From the NCBI GenBank assembly GCA_028716385.1, contig JAQUPX010000006.1, positions 62,001 through 126,000 on the forward strand: DNA of 64,000 bases, read 5' to 3'. Shown piece by piece: positions 34,755-43,300 of this stretch. The stretch comes from a bacterium. Lineage in GTDB: Bacteria > Hydrothermota > UBA3073 > JACQXS01 > JAQTXJ01. Position 1 is the first letter of the stretch. The number at the start of each line of letters is the position of its first letter. The notes under the pieces are model-generated. The model was not told the origin of the DNA. It saw only the letters and a list, made by a program, of their open reading frames with translations, and made no database searches. A program made the translations under genes and the position numbers.

Positions 34755-35606
34755 TCAGGTGCTTTTTAGCAGTTTATTTCTGCAGGGGGGAATGTTTGTT
34801 GGGTTGGATAGACAGGACAAAGAGTTTGGCGGCAAGGTAGGGTCTGTGGAAACAAGGGGAATTCCGGAGGTCATAGAATATTTTGAAGCATTAGAGAAAA
34901 ATAAGAGAGCGGATAGGAAATTATGGTCTATGGTTTTGTCGAGAGGTATTGTAAATTCGCCGATTTTTCTTTTTGTTTTGAAATAAAAGGCGGTTAGTTC
35001 CAAGGGAAATTTTTCGGGATTTCGCACTGAAACCTGTTTAGTTTCAAATTGTTGTTTATCGTTTGCTATGAATAAGGAATCCGTAATGTTGGCGAGTTGT
35101 TTTGTGGAAACGGGTTTACAATATAAGATTAAGATATGGGCGGTATCATCGGGAGCGCCACTTCTCCATACTTGAGTATCCCACTTTATTTTTAATTCGT
35201 TATTCGCAAAAGAGATTAAGTATGGTTTATTTTGTGGTTCATAGAGACGCGGGACAGAGGTTAGTTGGAGAAGACTAAAATTGAACCAGTTTTCCCGGCT
35301 GCAAACAGCAGTTTTAGTAGGCAGGGATTTGTATAAAGTGGGAAGGTTTCCTTTCATAAATATGCTTATTTTATTAAGAGATTTGTTTCTTGTAGTGAGC
35401 CAATATTTAGAGAAGGTAGGTTTAAGAAGATTATAGATTCGCGCAATTATGTAAAAAGCTATGGCTACATTTTTGTGTTGAGCATCGGTGTTTTTGTTGC
35501 CCGGTGGTTTCAAGAATACGATAGTTTTTCCTCTTCTGTAGCAGAAAGTAAGGTTACCGATAGAGCCTTTTATGATACCGAGAGGCGAGCCGAGATATTG
35601 AGCCAT
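34755..35606 (-). CDS. DUF6266-like protein
   Basis: A 283-residue protein. The N-terminal segment YLGSPLGIIKGSIGNLTFCYRRGK (read in parts: SPLGIIKGSIGNL, TFCYRRGK) followed by AFYIIARIYNLLKPTF resembles the DUF6266 pattern known in Bacteroidota. The later part is beta-rich, and the C-terminus is polar and Pro/Ser-rich. GGAGAAAC precedes ATG. It is one of three tandem related genes on the minus strand, next to tldD/pmbA. Function unknown. Confidence 0.55.
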   Translation of the reverse strand: MAQYLGSPLGIIKGSIGNLTFCYRRGKTIVFLKPPGNKNTDAQHKNVAIAFYIIARIYNLLKPTFSKYWLTTRNKSLNKISIFMKGNLPTLYKSLPTKTAVCSRENWFNFSLLQLTSVPRLYEPQNKPYLISFANNELKIKWDTQVWRSGAPDDTAHILILYCKPVSTKQLANITDSLFIANDKQQFETKQVSVRNPEKFPLELTAFYFKTKRKIGEFTIPLDKTIDHNFLSALLFFSNASKYSMTSGIPLVSTDPTLPPNSLSCLSNPTNIPPCRNKLLKST

Positions 35607-35614
35607 TGTTTCTC

Positions 35615-36295
35615 CTATGCCCGCTTTAGCGGGCAGGTTATTTGGTAATTAGTAATTGGGATATTAACTGATGGGGAGAAGTTTTTATCTTTTTTGTAAT
35701 AAAGGAAGACTAACGGGTTTGGTATTTTAATTGGAATAGAGATGGTTTCAGTATTGTAATGTGCGGGTGGGATAAGTTTAATCCGGAGGGTTTGGGAGTC
35801 CATTATAATAATTCCGAGTTGGTAGCCGGGTTGGAAATTTTTTATCCTTACCTTTAATTTACCGGCTTTCAGATATGGAGTATTGTCTATTTCCGGTAGG
35901 TTTAAGTTGCCAACAGTAAAGAGTATGTTTTCTATTCCTGAGAGAAGTTGTCTATAATTTACGCTCATAAAGGTATGGTATGGCGAAGAGTGAGCATCTC
36001 GTTCAAGGGTTTTTGTCCATATTGGGTATATGATTGTCGTGCGTATCTGGTGGGAAATTTTACCAAGATTAGAAAAGATTTGTATGTTTTGTCTGAATTC
36101 GGGAGACTTTTTTTGTGATGGGGTAATGTGTTTTTCCGGGTAATATGGAACGATTATGGTTTTATTATTCCTGTATTGGAAAGTAACACCTTTTGCATCG
36201 GGCGGCATATCGTAGTTAAACATCCGTTTCGCCTGTTTGGGGGAAATGTGTTTTATAGTTCCCCGAAAGTTCATAGGCCAGTTTTGTAAAATCAT
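35615..36295 (-). CDS. Distant DUF6266-like protein
   Basis: 226 residues from ATG at 36295. Its ribosome-binding site GAGAGG is at the edge of a TCCGCCTGAGGCGGA palindrome (36304-36318). The N-terminal part has ANGVTFQYRNNKTIIV-like character (GVTFQYRNNKTIIVPYYP) and a FRQNIQIFSNLGKIS segment, weakly like its neighbours. The last codons (CPLKRA and stop) are encoded by another palindrome (35618-35633). Adjacent (8 bp) to the previous gene and likely in one operon. Family assignment is tentative. Confidence 0.4.
   Translation of the reverse strand: MILQNWPMNFRGTIKHISPKQAKRMFNYDMPPDAKGVTFQYRNNKTIIVPYYPEKHITPSQKKSPEFRQNIQIFSNLGKISHQIRTTIIYPIWTKTLERDAHSSPYHTFMSVNYRQLLSGIENILFTVGNLNLPEIDNTPYLKAGKLKVRIKNFQPGYQLGIIIMDSQTLRIKLIPPAHYNTETISIPIKIPNPLVFLYYKKDKNFSPSVNIPITNYQITCPLKRA
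35618..35633. repeat. GCCCGCT-TT-AGCGGGC palindrome at the gene end
   Basis: Perfect 7-bp inverted repeat with a 2-nt loop, coding for the last five residues of the preceding gene. Confidence 0.75.
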
Positions 36296-36470
36296 TTTTC
36301 CTCTCCGCCTGAGGCGGATTTCGCTTCGCTCAACTTTTAATAATTGATAATAATTCATAGTAACTTGTAGCAATTCATTGTAACAGATAGAGATTCTTCG
36401 CTACGCTGCGCTTCTGGATAACAGTCTCTAAGACTATCGTCCAAGAGTCTGTAATCGCTACGCTCAGTCA

Positions 36471-36512
36471 CCGCCCACCGCCACAGCGGGATCTTCGACA
36501 AGGCGGGATGCC
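36471..36512. repeat. CCGCCCACCGCC repeat (intergenic copy)
   Basis: Starts CCGCCCACCGCCACAGCG and goes on to GATCTTCGAC and GGCGGGATGCC. A related copy sits inside the STAND gene at 40759-40802. Confidence 0.65.
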
Positions 36513-36543
36513 ACTTTAGTGTCAAATGACAGATACACACAGA

Positions 36544-36569
36544 TAGGCGGGGCATAGAAGCCCCGCCTA
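36544..36569. repeat. TAGGCGGGGC palindrome
   Basis: TAGGCGGGGC, ATAGAA, GCCCCGCCTA: 10-bp perfect stem, GC-rich against the AT-rich surroundings. Confidence 0.85.
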
Positions 36570-36607
36570 CCCGATTACATACCGTAAGAGTTTGCGTATT
36601 CATAGGA

Positions 36608-37372
36608 TTAGGTTGATTGTTTACCGAGAGATGGAGAGAATCCGATTTCGCCTGCTTTGTCCCTGCAAAAAACATAGCCGGTTAAATCTGATGCGCTTAA
36701 GCCGGGTTTGACTGAAAAGACTGCCGTTCCGTCAGCCCTTTTTACGGGTGGCAAGAGTTTGGCATCGCCGTATAAGTAACCGTCCGGTCTCCACTGGGAG
36801 TCAACAATCGGTTTTGTATAAACGAATGTGAATACGTAATCATCGGACTTGCCGTTTTTCGTTGTAGTCGGGTCCCAACCAAACGTAACGTCGCCGGTAA
36901 CAGGGTTGTAACTGCAGGACGAAAAATCAGCAACAGATTCTAAGTCACCGTCGGAAACGAGCATTTTGGACATATCAGGGCAGTTGGTAGTTGCGTTGTA
37001 TTCCTCGTCTTGATTGGGAATAGAAGCCCATAAATCGGGGGCGCTTCTTTTGACGAACATATTGATGGCCGTGATGGGAAGGTGACGTTTTCTGCATAAT
37101 TTTTTCCATATAGGACCCATCAGATTGGAAAGGTTAGTTCTGCCGATATAACCGAGCACTTGAAAAACGAGTCGTTTGAGATTCATCTGTTTGTAGCTGA
37201 AACGTTCAGGGGAGATGAGTCCCTGTTTGAGTTGGTTATAGAGAGCAATACTACCGTGTTGAGTGGGGTATACACGTTCCCTGACCCAGTCGATGCCGCG
37301 AGAAGAACCGCCAACGGCGTCCTTAAGTTTTCCCTTGATTGAGCCCCAAGGGGAGGCGAAATATTTACCCAT
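36608..37372 (-). CDS. DUF6266-like protein
   Basis: A 254-residue protein. The N-terminus fits DUF6266 best of the three: SPWGSIKGKLKDAVGGSSRGIDWVRE (read in parts: WGSIKGKLKDAVG, SRGIDWVRE), then INMFVKRSAPDLWASIP, and a beta-rich C-terminal part. The protein looks like a small two-domain beta protein; no catalytic motif. The ATG has GGAGAAAA before it. It is the first gene of the tandem group as transcribed. Confidence 0.6.
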   Translation of the reverse strand: MGKYFASPWGSIKGKLKDAVGGSSRGIDWVRERVYPTQHGSIALYNQLKQGLISPERFSYKQMNLKRLVFQVLGYIGRTNLSNLMGPIWKKLCRKRHLPITAINMFVKRSAPDLWASIPNQDEEYNATTNCPDMSKMLVSDGDLESVADFSSCSYNPVTGDVTFGWDPTTTKNGKSDDYVFTFVYTKPIVDSQWRPDGYLYGDAKLLPPVKRADGTAVFSVKPGLSASDLTGYVFCRDKAGEIGFSPSLGKQST

Positions 37373-37546
37373 TTTTCTCCTTTACTAATAGTTTATTCTT
37401 CCAAAAGGTGGAAGTGCCTTTTCCACAGATTCTCCTGTGGAGGAGTTGCGCGCATATATCATATTAAAAATCAAATTAGCACAGAACAAAAAGACGCAGA
37501 GAATAGAAAAATTTAGGGGTAAAAAATAACAGACAAGAGAATTTCT

Positions 37547-37575
37547 CACGCAAAGTCGCAAAGCCGCAGAGAAAG
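37547..37575. repeat. Short-period CGCAAAG/CGCAGAG repeat
   Basis: CTCACGCAAAGTCGCAAAGC then CGCAGAGAA. Also at 49581-49610 and 49692-49712. Noncoding. Confidence 0.6.
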
Positions 37576-37599
37576 GAAGAGACTTAAAGTGAAAAATAT

Positions 37600-37923
37600 T
37601 CATAGGGAGTCCTCCCATTCACCTGAGACGGAACTGTTGCCAATTGATAGTTTACATAAATCGAATAAGAGTTGGTTGGCTTTTATGAATGCGGATTGCC
37701 AGTCTGAGTCGGTAAGGGGTTGGAGTTTAGCGTATGGGGTGCCGGGTTTAGGGATAGAGCAGAGGAGAAGTTGGATTTTACCTTTATCGTATATGCCGCA
37801 AATTTTGAAAAGCCAGTCTTTGTTATTTTCGGAATTGAATACGAAGGGATCTTTATTCGTAGACTTTGCTTCATCTAATTTGTTCCAAAGTTCTTGACTT
37901 ATTTCAGCAATTTTAATGTTCAT
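37600..37923 (-). CDS. Small hypothetical protein
   Basis: 107 residues, acidic to neutral, no membrane segment or known motif. A very strong AAAAGGAGG eight bases before the ATG supports the start. It contains LWNKLDEAKSTNKDPFVFNS at the N-terminus and a Trp-rich C-terminal part (DSDWQSAF, GEWEDSL). It is upstream of the DUF6266-like genes, separated from the first by about 230 bp with a repeat. Not a recognised family. Confidence 0.55.
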   Translation of the reverse strand: MNIKIAEISQELWNKLDEAKSTNKDPFVFNSENNKDWLFKICGIYDKGKIQLLLCSIPKPGTPYAKLQPLTDSDWQSAFIKANQLLFDLCKLSIGNSSVSGEWEDSL

Positions 37924-38421
37924 TTCTTTTCCTCCTTTTGCATTTCACTTTTTAAATGGCGACATGTCGTTAAGAAGGGTAAAATTTTTTAGGGGATTTT
38001 AAGAATTGCTGTATTTATAAGGGAAAAGAGGGGAAAGATTTTTCAAAAAAGTTTGCTAGGGGTTGACGACAAGTCGTTATCGTGAAGTTAATCGCGAAAC
38101 GTTGAGTTGATATAGAATAGATATTTTGCCTTTGGTTTGAGGCCGGAGAGAGTTTTAATTCGAGGGAGACGGAGAGACACCTACAAGACAAAACGATACG
38201 CCATCACAAAATCGCTAACCTAATCGCTAACCCAATTGCCAACTCTATATGAGCGTATAGTATAATGCTCTGCCTTTATTTTAAATGAAAACATGTATTT
38301 TGAGAAATTTTCACAAAAAGTCTTGACATTACATCAAATTATTTTATTGTAAAGATAGTTTTTGAGGTTTTTCTGCAATTATGTTGATTTATAATCGAGG
38401 TTTTCGGAAAGCGAGGTAAAA
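37924..38421. other. 498-bp intergenic region between divergent genes
   Basis: No credible ORF. It contains two copies of the motif GRCGACAWGTCGTTA (37958-37973 and 38065-38080), each including an inverted repeat CGACATGTCG or ACGAC-AA-GTCGT, which look like operators for the divergent genes at 37923 and 38422. Also CGCTAACC direct repeats at about 38210-38235, and a promoter (TTGACA 38323-38328, 16 bp, TATTGT 38345-38350) for the rloA gene. Confidence 0.55.
38323..38350 (+). promoter_or_regulatory. Probable promoter of rloA-rloB
   Basis: TTGACA, 16-bp spacer, TATTGT, about 70 nt upstream of the ATG at 38422. Confidence 0.5.
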
Positions 38422-39696
38422 ATGTTGTTGCAGTTTAAGGTAGGTAATTATTTGTCTTTTAAGGATGTTGTTACTTTTAGTATGGTAGCTTCTTCTTCAA
38501 AAACAGAGAATGAAGATAATGTATTTGAGGCAAGCGACAGGAATAAAACAAGGTTATTAAAAAGCGCTGTTATTTATGGGGCAAATGCAAGCGGTAAAAG
38601 TAATTTATTGAGAGCAATACGTTTTGCAAGACGGTTTATTGTTATTTCTTCAAAAGACACTCAGTCCGGGGAACGAATAGATGTAATGAATTTTAGATTA
38701 AGCACAGAGACAGAAAACAAACCAAGCTTTTTTGAATTTGTTTTTCTGTTAGACGGAACAATTTATAGATACGGTTTTGAGGCAGATAAAACAGAGATTC
38801 ATAGAGAATGGCTTTTCCATATCCCCAAAAACAGAGAAGTAAAATTTTTTGAAAGAGAAAAACAGAAAATTACGATTAGCTCAGATTTTCAAGAGGGGAA
38901 AGAGTCTGTAGATAAAACAAGAAACAATGCACTTTTTTTATCACGAACTGCTCAAGATAATAATCCCATTTCTACAAAAATCTTGGAATGGTTTACGGTA
39001 TTTAATGTAATCTCAGGATTGAACGATAGCTTTTATTTAGGTTATACTGTAGGCAGGTCAGAAGAAGAAAGTTTTAAAAATAAAATAATGGAATTTTTGA
39101 AATGTGCTGATGTCGGAATTGAAAAATTTGATGTAGAAAGACAAGAAAAGACCCTACCGGAAGAAATAAAAAGACTTGTTCCAATAGGAGCAATAAAAAC
39201 AACACACAGGAAATTTGATAAGGAACACAATTTTGTTTCTCCGGAAATTTTTGACCTTGATTACTCAGAGTCAGAAGGAACAAAGAAACTATTTGCAATG
39301 TCCGGGCCTCTAATTAATGCTTTGGCAAAAGGACGCATTTTGTTTGTAGATGAATTTGATTCAAGGTTGCATCCCCTTCTTACACAATTTATAATAAAGT
39401 TATTTAATTCTAAAATTGACAATCCTAATAATGCACAATTAATCTTTGCTTCGCATGATGCCAGTTATCTTAGTAAAGATTTTTTCAGAAGGGACCAAAT
39501 CTGGTTTACAGAAAAAGACCCCTATGGTGCTACAGATTTATACTCTCTGGTAGAATATAAAAAAGGGGAAGTGGAAGGGGAAGAAAAAGGAAAGGTCAGA
39601 AAAGACGCTTCTTTTAGCAAAGATTATTTATTAGGAAAATATGGAGCTATCCCGTATATAAAAGAAATTAGAACTTTGATGGATAACAATGAGTAA
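38422..39696 (+). CDS. RloA-like AAA/SMC-type ATPase
   Basis: A 424-residue ABC/OLD-type ATPase. Walker A GANASGKS at 53-60; Walker B ILFVDEFDSRLHP with D310 and E311; the H-loop-like SHD about 343-345 (FASHDASYLS). The segment between has a Glu/Lys-rich coiled region. The architecture is that of AAA_15/RloA proteins that pair with a TOPRIM-containing RloB in antiphage modules. It overlaps rloB by 8 bp and has GCGAGGT before the start. By homology a nucleotide sensor or motor for the TOPRIM partner. Confidence 0.85.
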   Translation: MLLQFKVGNYLSFKDVVTFSMVASSSKTENEDNVFEASDRNKTRLLKSAVIYGANASGKSNLLRAIRFARRFIVISSKDTQSGERIDVMNFRLSTETENKPSFFEFVFLLDGTIYRYGFEADKTEIHREWLFHIPKNREVKFFEREKQKITISSDFQEGKESVDKTRNNALFLSRTAQDNNPISTKILEWFTVFNVISGLNDSFYLGYTVGRSEEESFKNKIMEFLKCADVGIEKFDVERQEKTLPEEIKRLVPIGAIKTTHRKFDKEHNFVSPEIFDLDYSESEGTKKLFAMSGPLINALAKGRILFVDEFDSRLHPLLTQFIIKLFNSKIDNPNNAQLIFASHDASYLSKDFFRRDQIWFTEKDPYGATDLYSLVEYKKGEVEGEEKGKVRKDASFSKDYLLGKYGAIPYIKEIRTLMDNNE

Positions 39697-40309
39697 AAAT
39701 CCTTTTGAAAGAAAAGCAAACATTCGTACAGATAGAAAACTATTGATTGTATGTGAAGGAAAGAAAACAGAACCGAATTATTTTAAAAAGTTTCCAATAA
39801 ATAAAGAGCTTATCAAAGTTAAAGTAGAAGGTCCTGGATATAATACAGATAGTTTATTAGAAGAAGCTATTAGGTTGAAAAATGAAGCATATAGAAGAGG
39901 GAAGTCTTATAATGAAGTCTGGTGTGTATTCGATAGAGATTCTAATCCTGCACAAAATTTTAATAGAGCTTTTCAATTAGCAGAAGATAATAAAATTAGG
40001 ATTGCATATTCCAATGAGGCATTTGAACTATGGTATGTGTTACATTTTAAATATCTCACAACACAATGGGGAAGGGCTCAATACTCTCATGATTTGAATA
40101 ACCTGTTACCCCATCCCTATAAAAAAAACAGTACAACAATGTACACGGATCTTGAAGAGAACCAAGAGACAGCGATAAAGAACGCAAAGAGACTTTTAGA
40201 TTGGCACAAAGGATGTAAAGGTAGATTAAATCCAGAACAAGATAAGCCTTCTACTACCGTTCATCGTTTAGTTGAGAGATTAAATGAGTTTATAGAGGTC
40301 TCAGAATGA
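39689..40309 (+). CDS. RloB-like TOPRIM-domain protein
   Basis: A 206-residue protein with TOPRIM hallmarks: E23 in LLIVCEGKKTEPNYF and the acidic pair D82 and D84 in WCVFDRDSNP. It also has the IAYSNEAFELWYVLHF segment usual in RloB. The C-terminal half includes basic and aromatic residues typical of nucleic-acid binding. It overlaps rloA by 8 bp. TOPRIM proteins in such ATPase pairs (OLD, Gabija, PARIS families) act as nucleases against phage or as host-toxic effectors. It ends with a TGA stop and overlaps the convergent STAND gene by 20 bp. Confidence 0.88.
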   Translation: MSKNPFERKANIRTDRKLLIVCEGKKTEPNYFKKFPINKELIKVKVEGPGYNTDSLLEEAIRLKNEAYRRGKSYNEVWCVFDRDSNPAQNFNRAFQLAEDNKIRIAYSNEAFELWYVLHFKYLTTQWGRAQYSHDLNNLLPHPYKKNSTTMYTDLEENQETAIKNAKRLLDWHKGCKGRLNPEQDKPSTTVHRLVERLNEFIEVSE

Positions 40310-43300
40310 TTGTGAATTTGGATTTGTAGGATTTGACTTTTATATAATTCTCGAAGGGGTCGCCATCAAGTTGCATAATAGTTTTTAATTTTTTACGGAG
40401 TCTTTCAATTCTTTTTGGAAAAGCTTTTCGTTCTTTTAGGTTGGTAGGTTTAGGAATTTCGTCTTTGGGTATTGTGTAATTATAACCACCATATTCTTTT
40501 GCATCTTCAAAATTCCAAGAGATTGTTCCACCACATTTAGCGAGGTATTGCAGGACTTTCCACTGACTATCCGGGACAATTCCTTTTCTATTGTCCTTGA
40601 AGCCTATTTCAGTGTAATGAAATTCTTTGGAAACCTCATTAGCACTGATTTTTATTGATTCGTCTGAAATAAATTGAATAGTAACATCTTCCCATTTGGT
40701 ACCGGGAGGGGTGGGGAATTGGGATTTTAGTCCGCCTGAGGCGGATTGGATTTTGGTCCCGCCCACCGCCGCAGCGAGGTCTGCGACTTCTGCAGGATGT
40801 CCCTTCGTGCCAATTTCGGGTTGGAAATTTGAATCAGTTATGGGTATTATTTCTTTTCTGCGTAAACTTTCATCAACTTCTCTAATTGCATTAACAATAT
40901 CTAATTTTACAAATTGTGGATGGAATTTGATAAATTTCAGCAATTGAATCCTGCAATTCTCTGATTTTATCTTCCCAAGAGCCTCAATAGCGGGTTCTCT
41001 TACGCCCTTATCTTTATCTTCTAACAATTTAATAAGAGTTTCTACTGCTTTATCTGATTTTATCTCTCCAAGAGCCTCGACAGCAGTTTCTATCGTCCAC
41101 TTCTTTTCGTCTTTATCTTCTAACAATTTAATAAGAGTTTCTACTGCTTTATCTGATTTTATCTCTCCAAGAGCCTCGATAGCAGTTTCTCTTACCTCCT
41201 CATCTTTGTTTTCTAATAATTTAATAAGTGATGGCACTGCTTTCTCTGATTGCATCTTCCCAAGAACCTCGATAGCTGTTTCTCTCACCCATCTCTCTTC
41301 GTCTTTATCTTCTAACAATTTAATAAGCAATGGAACTGCTTCTTTTGATTTTATCTCTCCAAGAACCTCGGCAGAAAATCTTCTAATCCACTTGTTTTCA
41401 TTTTTATCTTCTAACAATCTAATAAGCGATGGAACTGCTTCTTTTGATTTTATCTCTCCAAGAACCTCGGCAGTTTTGGTTCTTAAAAAAAACTCTTCGC
41501 CTTTATCTTCTAACAATTTAATAAGTGTTGGAACTGCTTTCTCTGATTTTATTTTCCCCAGAACATCAATAGTGATTTTTCTTACCTCCTCATCTTTATT
41601 TTCTAATAACTTAATAAGTGATGGCACTGCTTTCTCTGATTGCATCTTCCCGAGAACCTCGACAGCAGTTTCCCTCCCCCACTCATCTTCCAATAATTCA
41701 ATAATTGATGGCACTGCTTTCTCTGATTTTATGTTCCCAAGAGCCTCGGCAGAAGTCCTTCTTATCCACTTGCTTTCATTTTTATCTTCTAGCAATTTAA
41801 TAAGCGATGGCACCGCTTTTTCTGATCGCATCTCTCCAAGAGCAACGGTAGCAATTCTTCTTACGTCTTCGCTTTTATCTTCTAACAATTTAATAAGTGT
41901 TGGAACTGCCTTCTCTGATTTTATGTTCCCAAGAGCCTCGGCAGAAGTCCTTTTTACCCACTCCTTTTCTTCTTTATCTTCTAATAATTTAATAAGCGAT
42001 GGGACCGCTTCTTTTGATTTTATCTCTCCAAGAGCCTCAACAGAAGCTTTTCTTATTTCCGCATCTTTATCTTTTAACAATTTAATAAGTGGTCCCACGG
42101 CTTCTTCTGATTGCATCTTACCAAGGGTCTCCACAGAAACTCTTCTAATCCACTCGCCTTTATCTTTTAGCAATTTAATAAGTGACCGGACAGCTTCTTT
42201 TGATTTTATCTCTCCAAGAGCCTCGACAGAAGCTTTTCTTATTTCCGCATCTTTATCTTCTAACAATTTAATAAGTGATGGGACCGCTTTCTCTGATTTT
42301 ATCTCTCCAAAAGCCTTGATATAGCCTATTGTCTGAAACACATATTTATTTTTATCTTCTAACGCTTCAATAAGAGGGGCTACCGCTTTCTCTGATTTTA
42401 TTTTGCCAATAGCCTTAGCAACTCTTGTTCTTGCCCAATAATTATCTTTTAACAATTTAATAAATAGTTCTATTATTTCTGTAGAATTATTCGACTGAGA
42501 AAATATTTCTAAGTATATGTCGTACAGGTAATTTCCCAACCACGTCTTTTGGAATTCTTTTATTTGCTGACTAATTATCTTGTGAATTTCCTCAGTCTCT
42601 ACTGAATTTCTTTTATCTATTACAGGCAATATTTCGTTTATCCACAGCAAAGCTTTCTGGACATTCCCTTTATATAATTTCAAGGGAACATATTTTTCTA
42701 TTTCTGGTGGGTTTAGCAAAAACATTGCAATCTCTTCTACTTTTTTTACATCATCTTTCATCAATCCTGATAGGAATTTTAAGCTTTCCTCCCAGTCAGG
42801 ATGAAACAGCTCGCCCTCTATCTCTTCTACTTTTTTTTCTTTTAAGATTTCTGATAGTCTTTCTGCTGCCAAATATTCCTGAAACGACCTGTGTCTGAAT
42901 GCTACTTCATCCTTCTTGCTTTCCATTATTTCTACTACAATAGGTCTATCTAATAATTCTTTTATTACTATACCTGTAGCAGGGTTGCTTTCCTCAAGTT
43001 CAAGAAATTTCCCTATCTTGCCTCTTGGAAACTGTCCTAAATATCCTGCTCTTAATGAATTGTATGCCAGTTTTTGTAGATAATTATGTATCTCCCGGTA
43101 ATCTATACTACACTTCTGCCTTCCTTCCTGTAATCTTTGCTCTCTTTTTAGTATTTGGTTTATAAATTCTTTATACAGGTCAGATTTTGTTTCTATTTTT
43201 AGGATATCTTTTTTTCCTAAAACACTTTTTATCATTTTCAACAGGATTGGGACTTTCAATATGTTAGGGTCAGAAATAGCCTTTACCACAGGGTGTTCTT

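Larger units (their letters stand above)
36296..36607. other. Repeat-packed gap between DUF6266-like genes
   Basis: 312 bp, no ORF worth calling. It contains, in order: the TCCGCCTGAGGCGGA palindrome (36304-36318), CHSERSEES-type sequence around 36384-36410, an element with CTATCGTCCAAGAG (36411-36452), a CCGCCCACCGCC repeat (36471-36512) and a 10-bp-stem TAGGCGGGGC palindrome (36544-36569). Confidence 0.7.

Noticed and set aside
36355-36675. 106-codon ORF on the minus strand
   Set aside because: Made of palindromes and repeats; no homology-like segment and no ribosome-binding site.
37385-37618. 77-codon ORF on the minus strand
   Set aside because: Composed of short-period repeats between genes; no ribosome-binding evidence.
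41206-42324. 372-codon ORF on the plus strand
   Set aside because: Antisense shadow of the HEAT repeats; repeated Ser/Leu pattern mirrors the coding strand.
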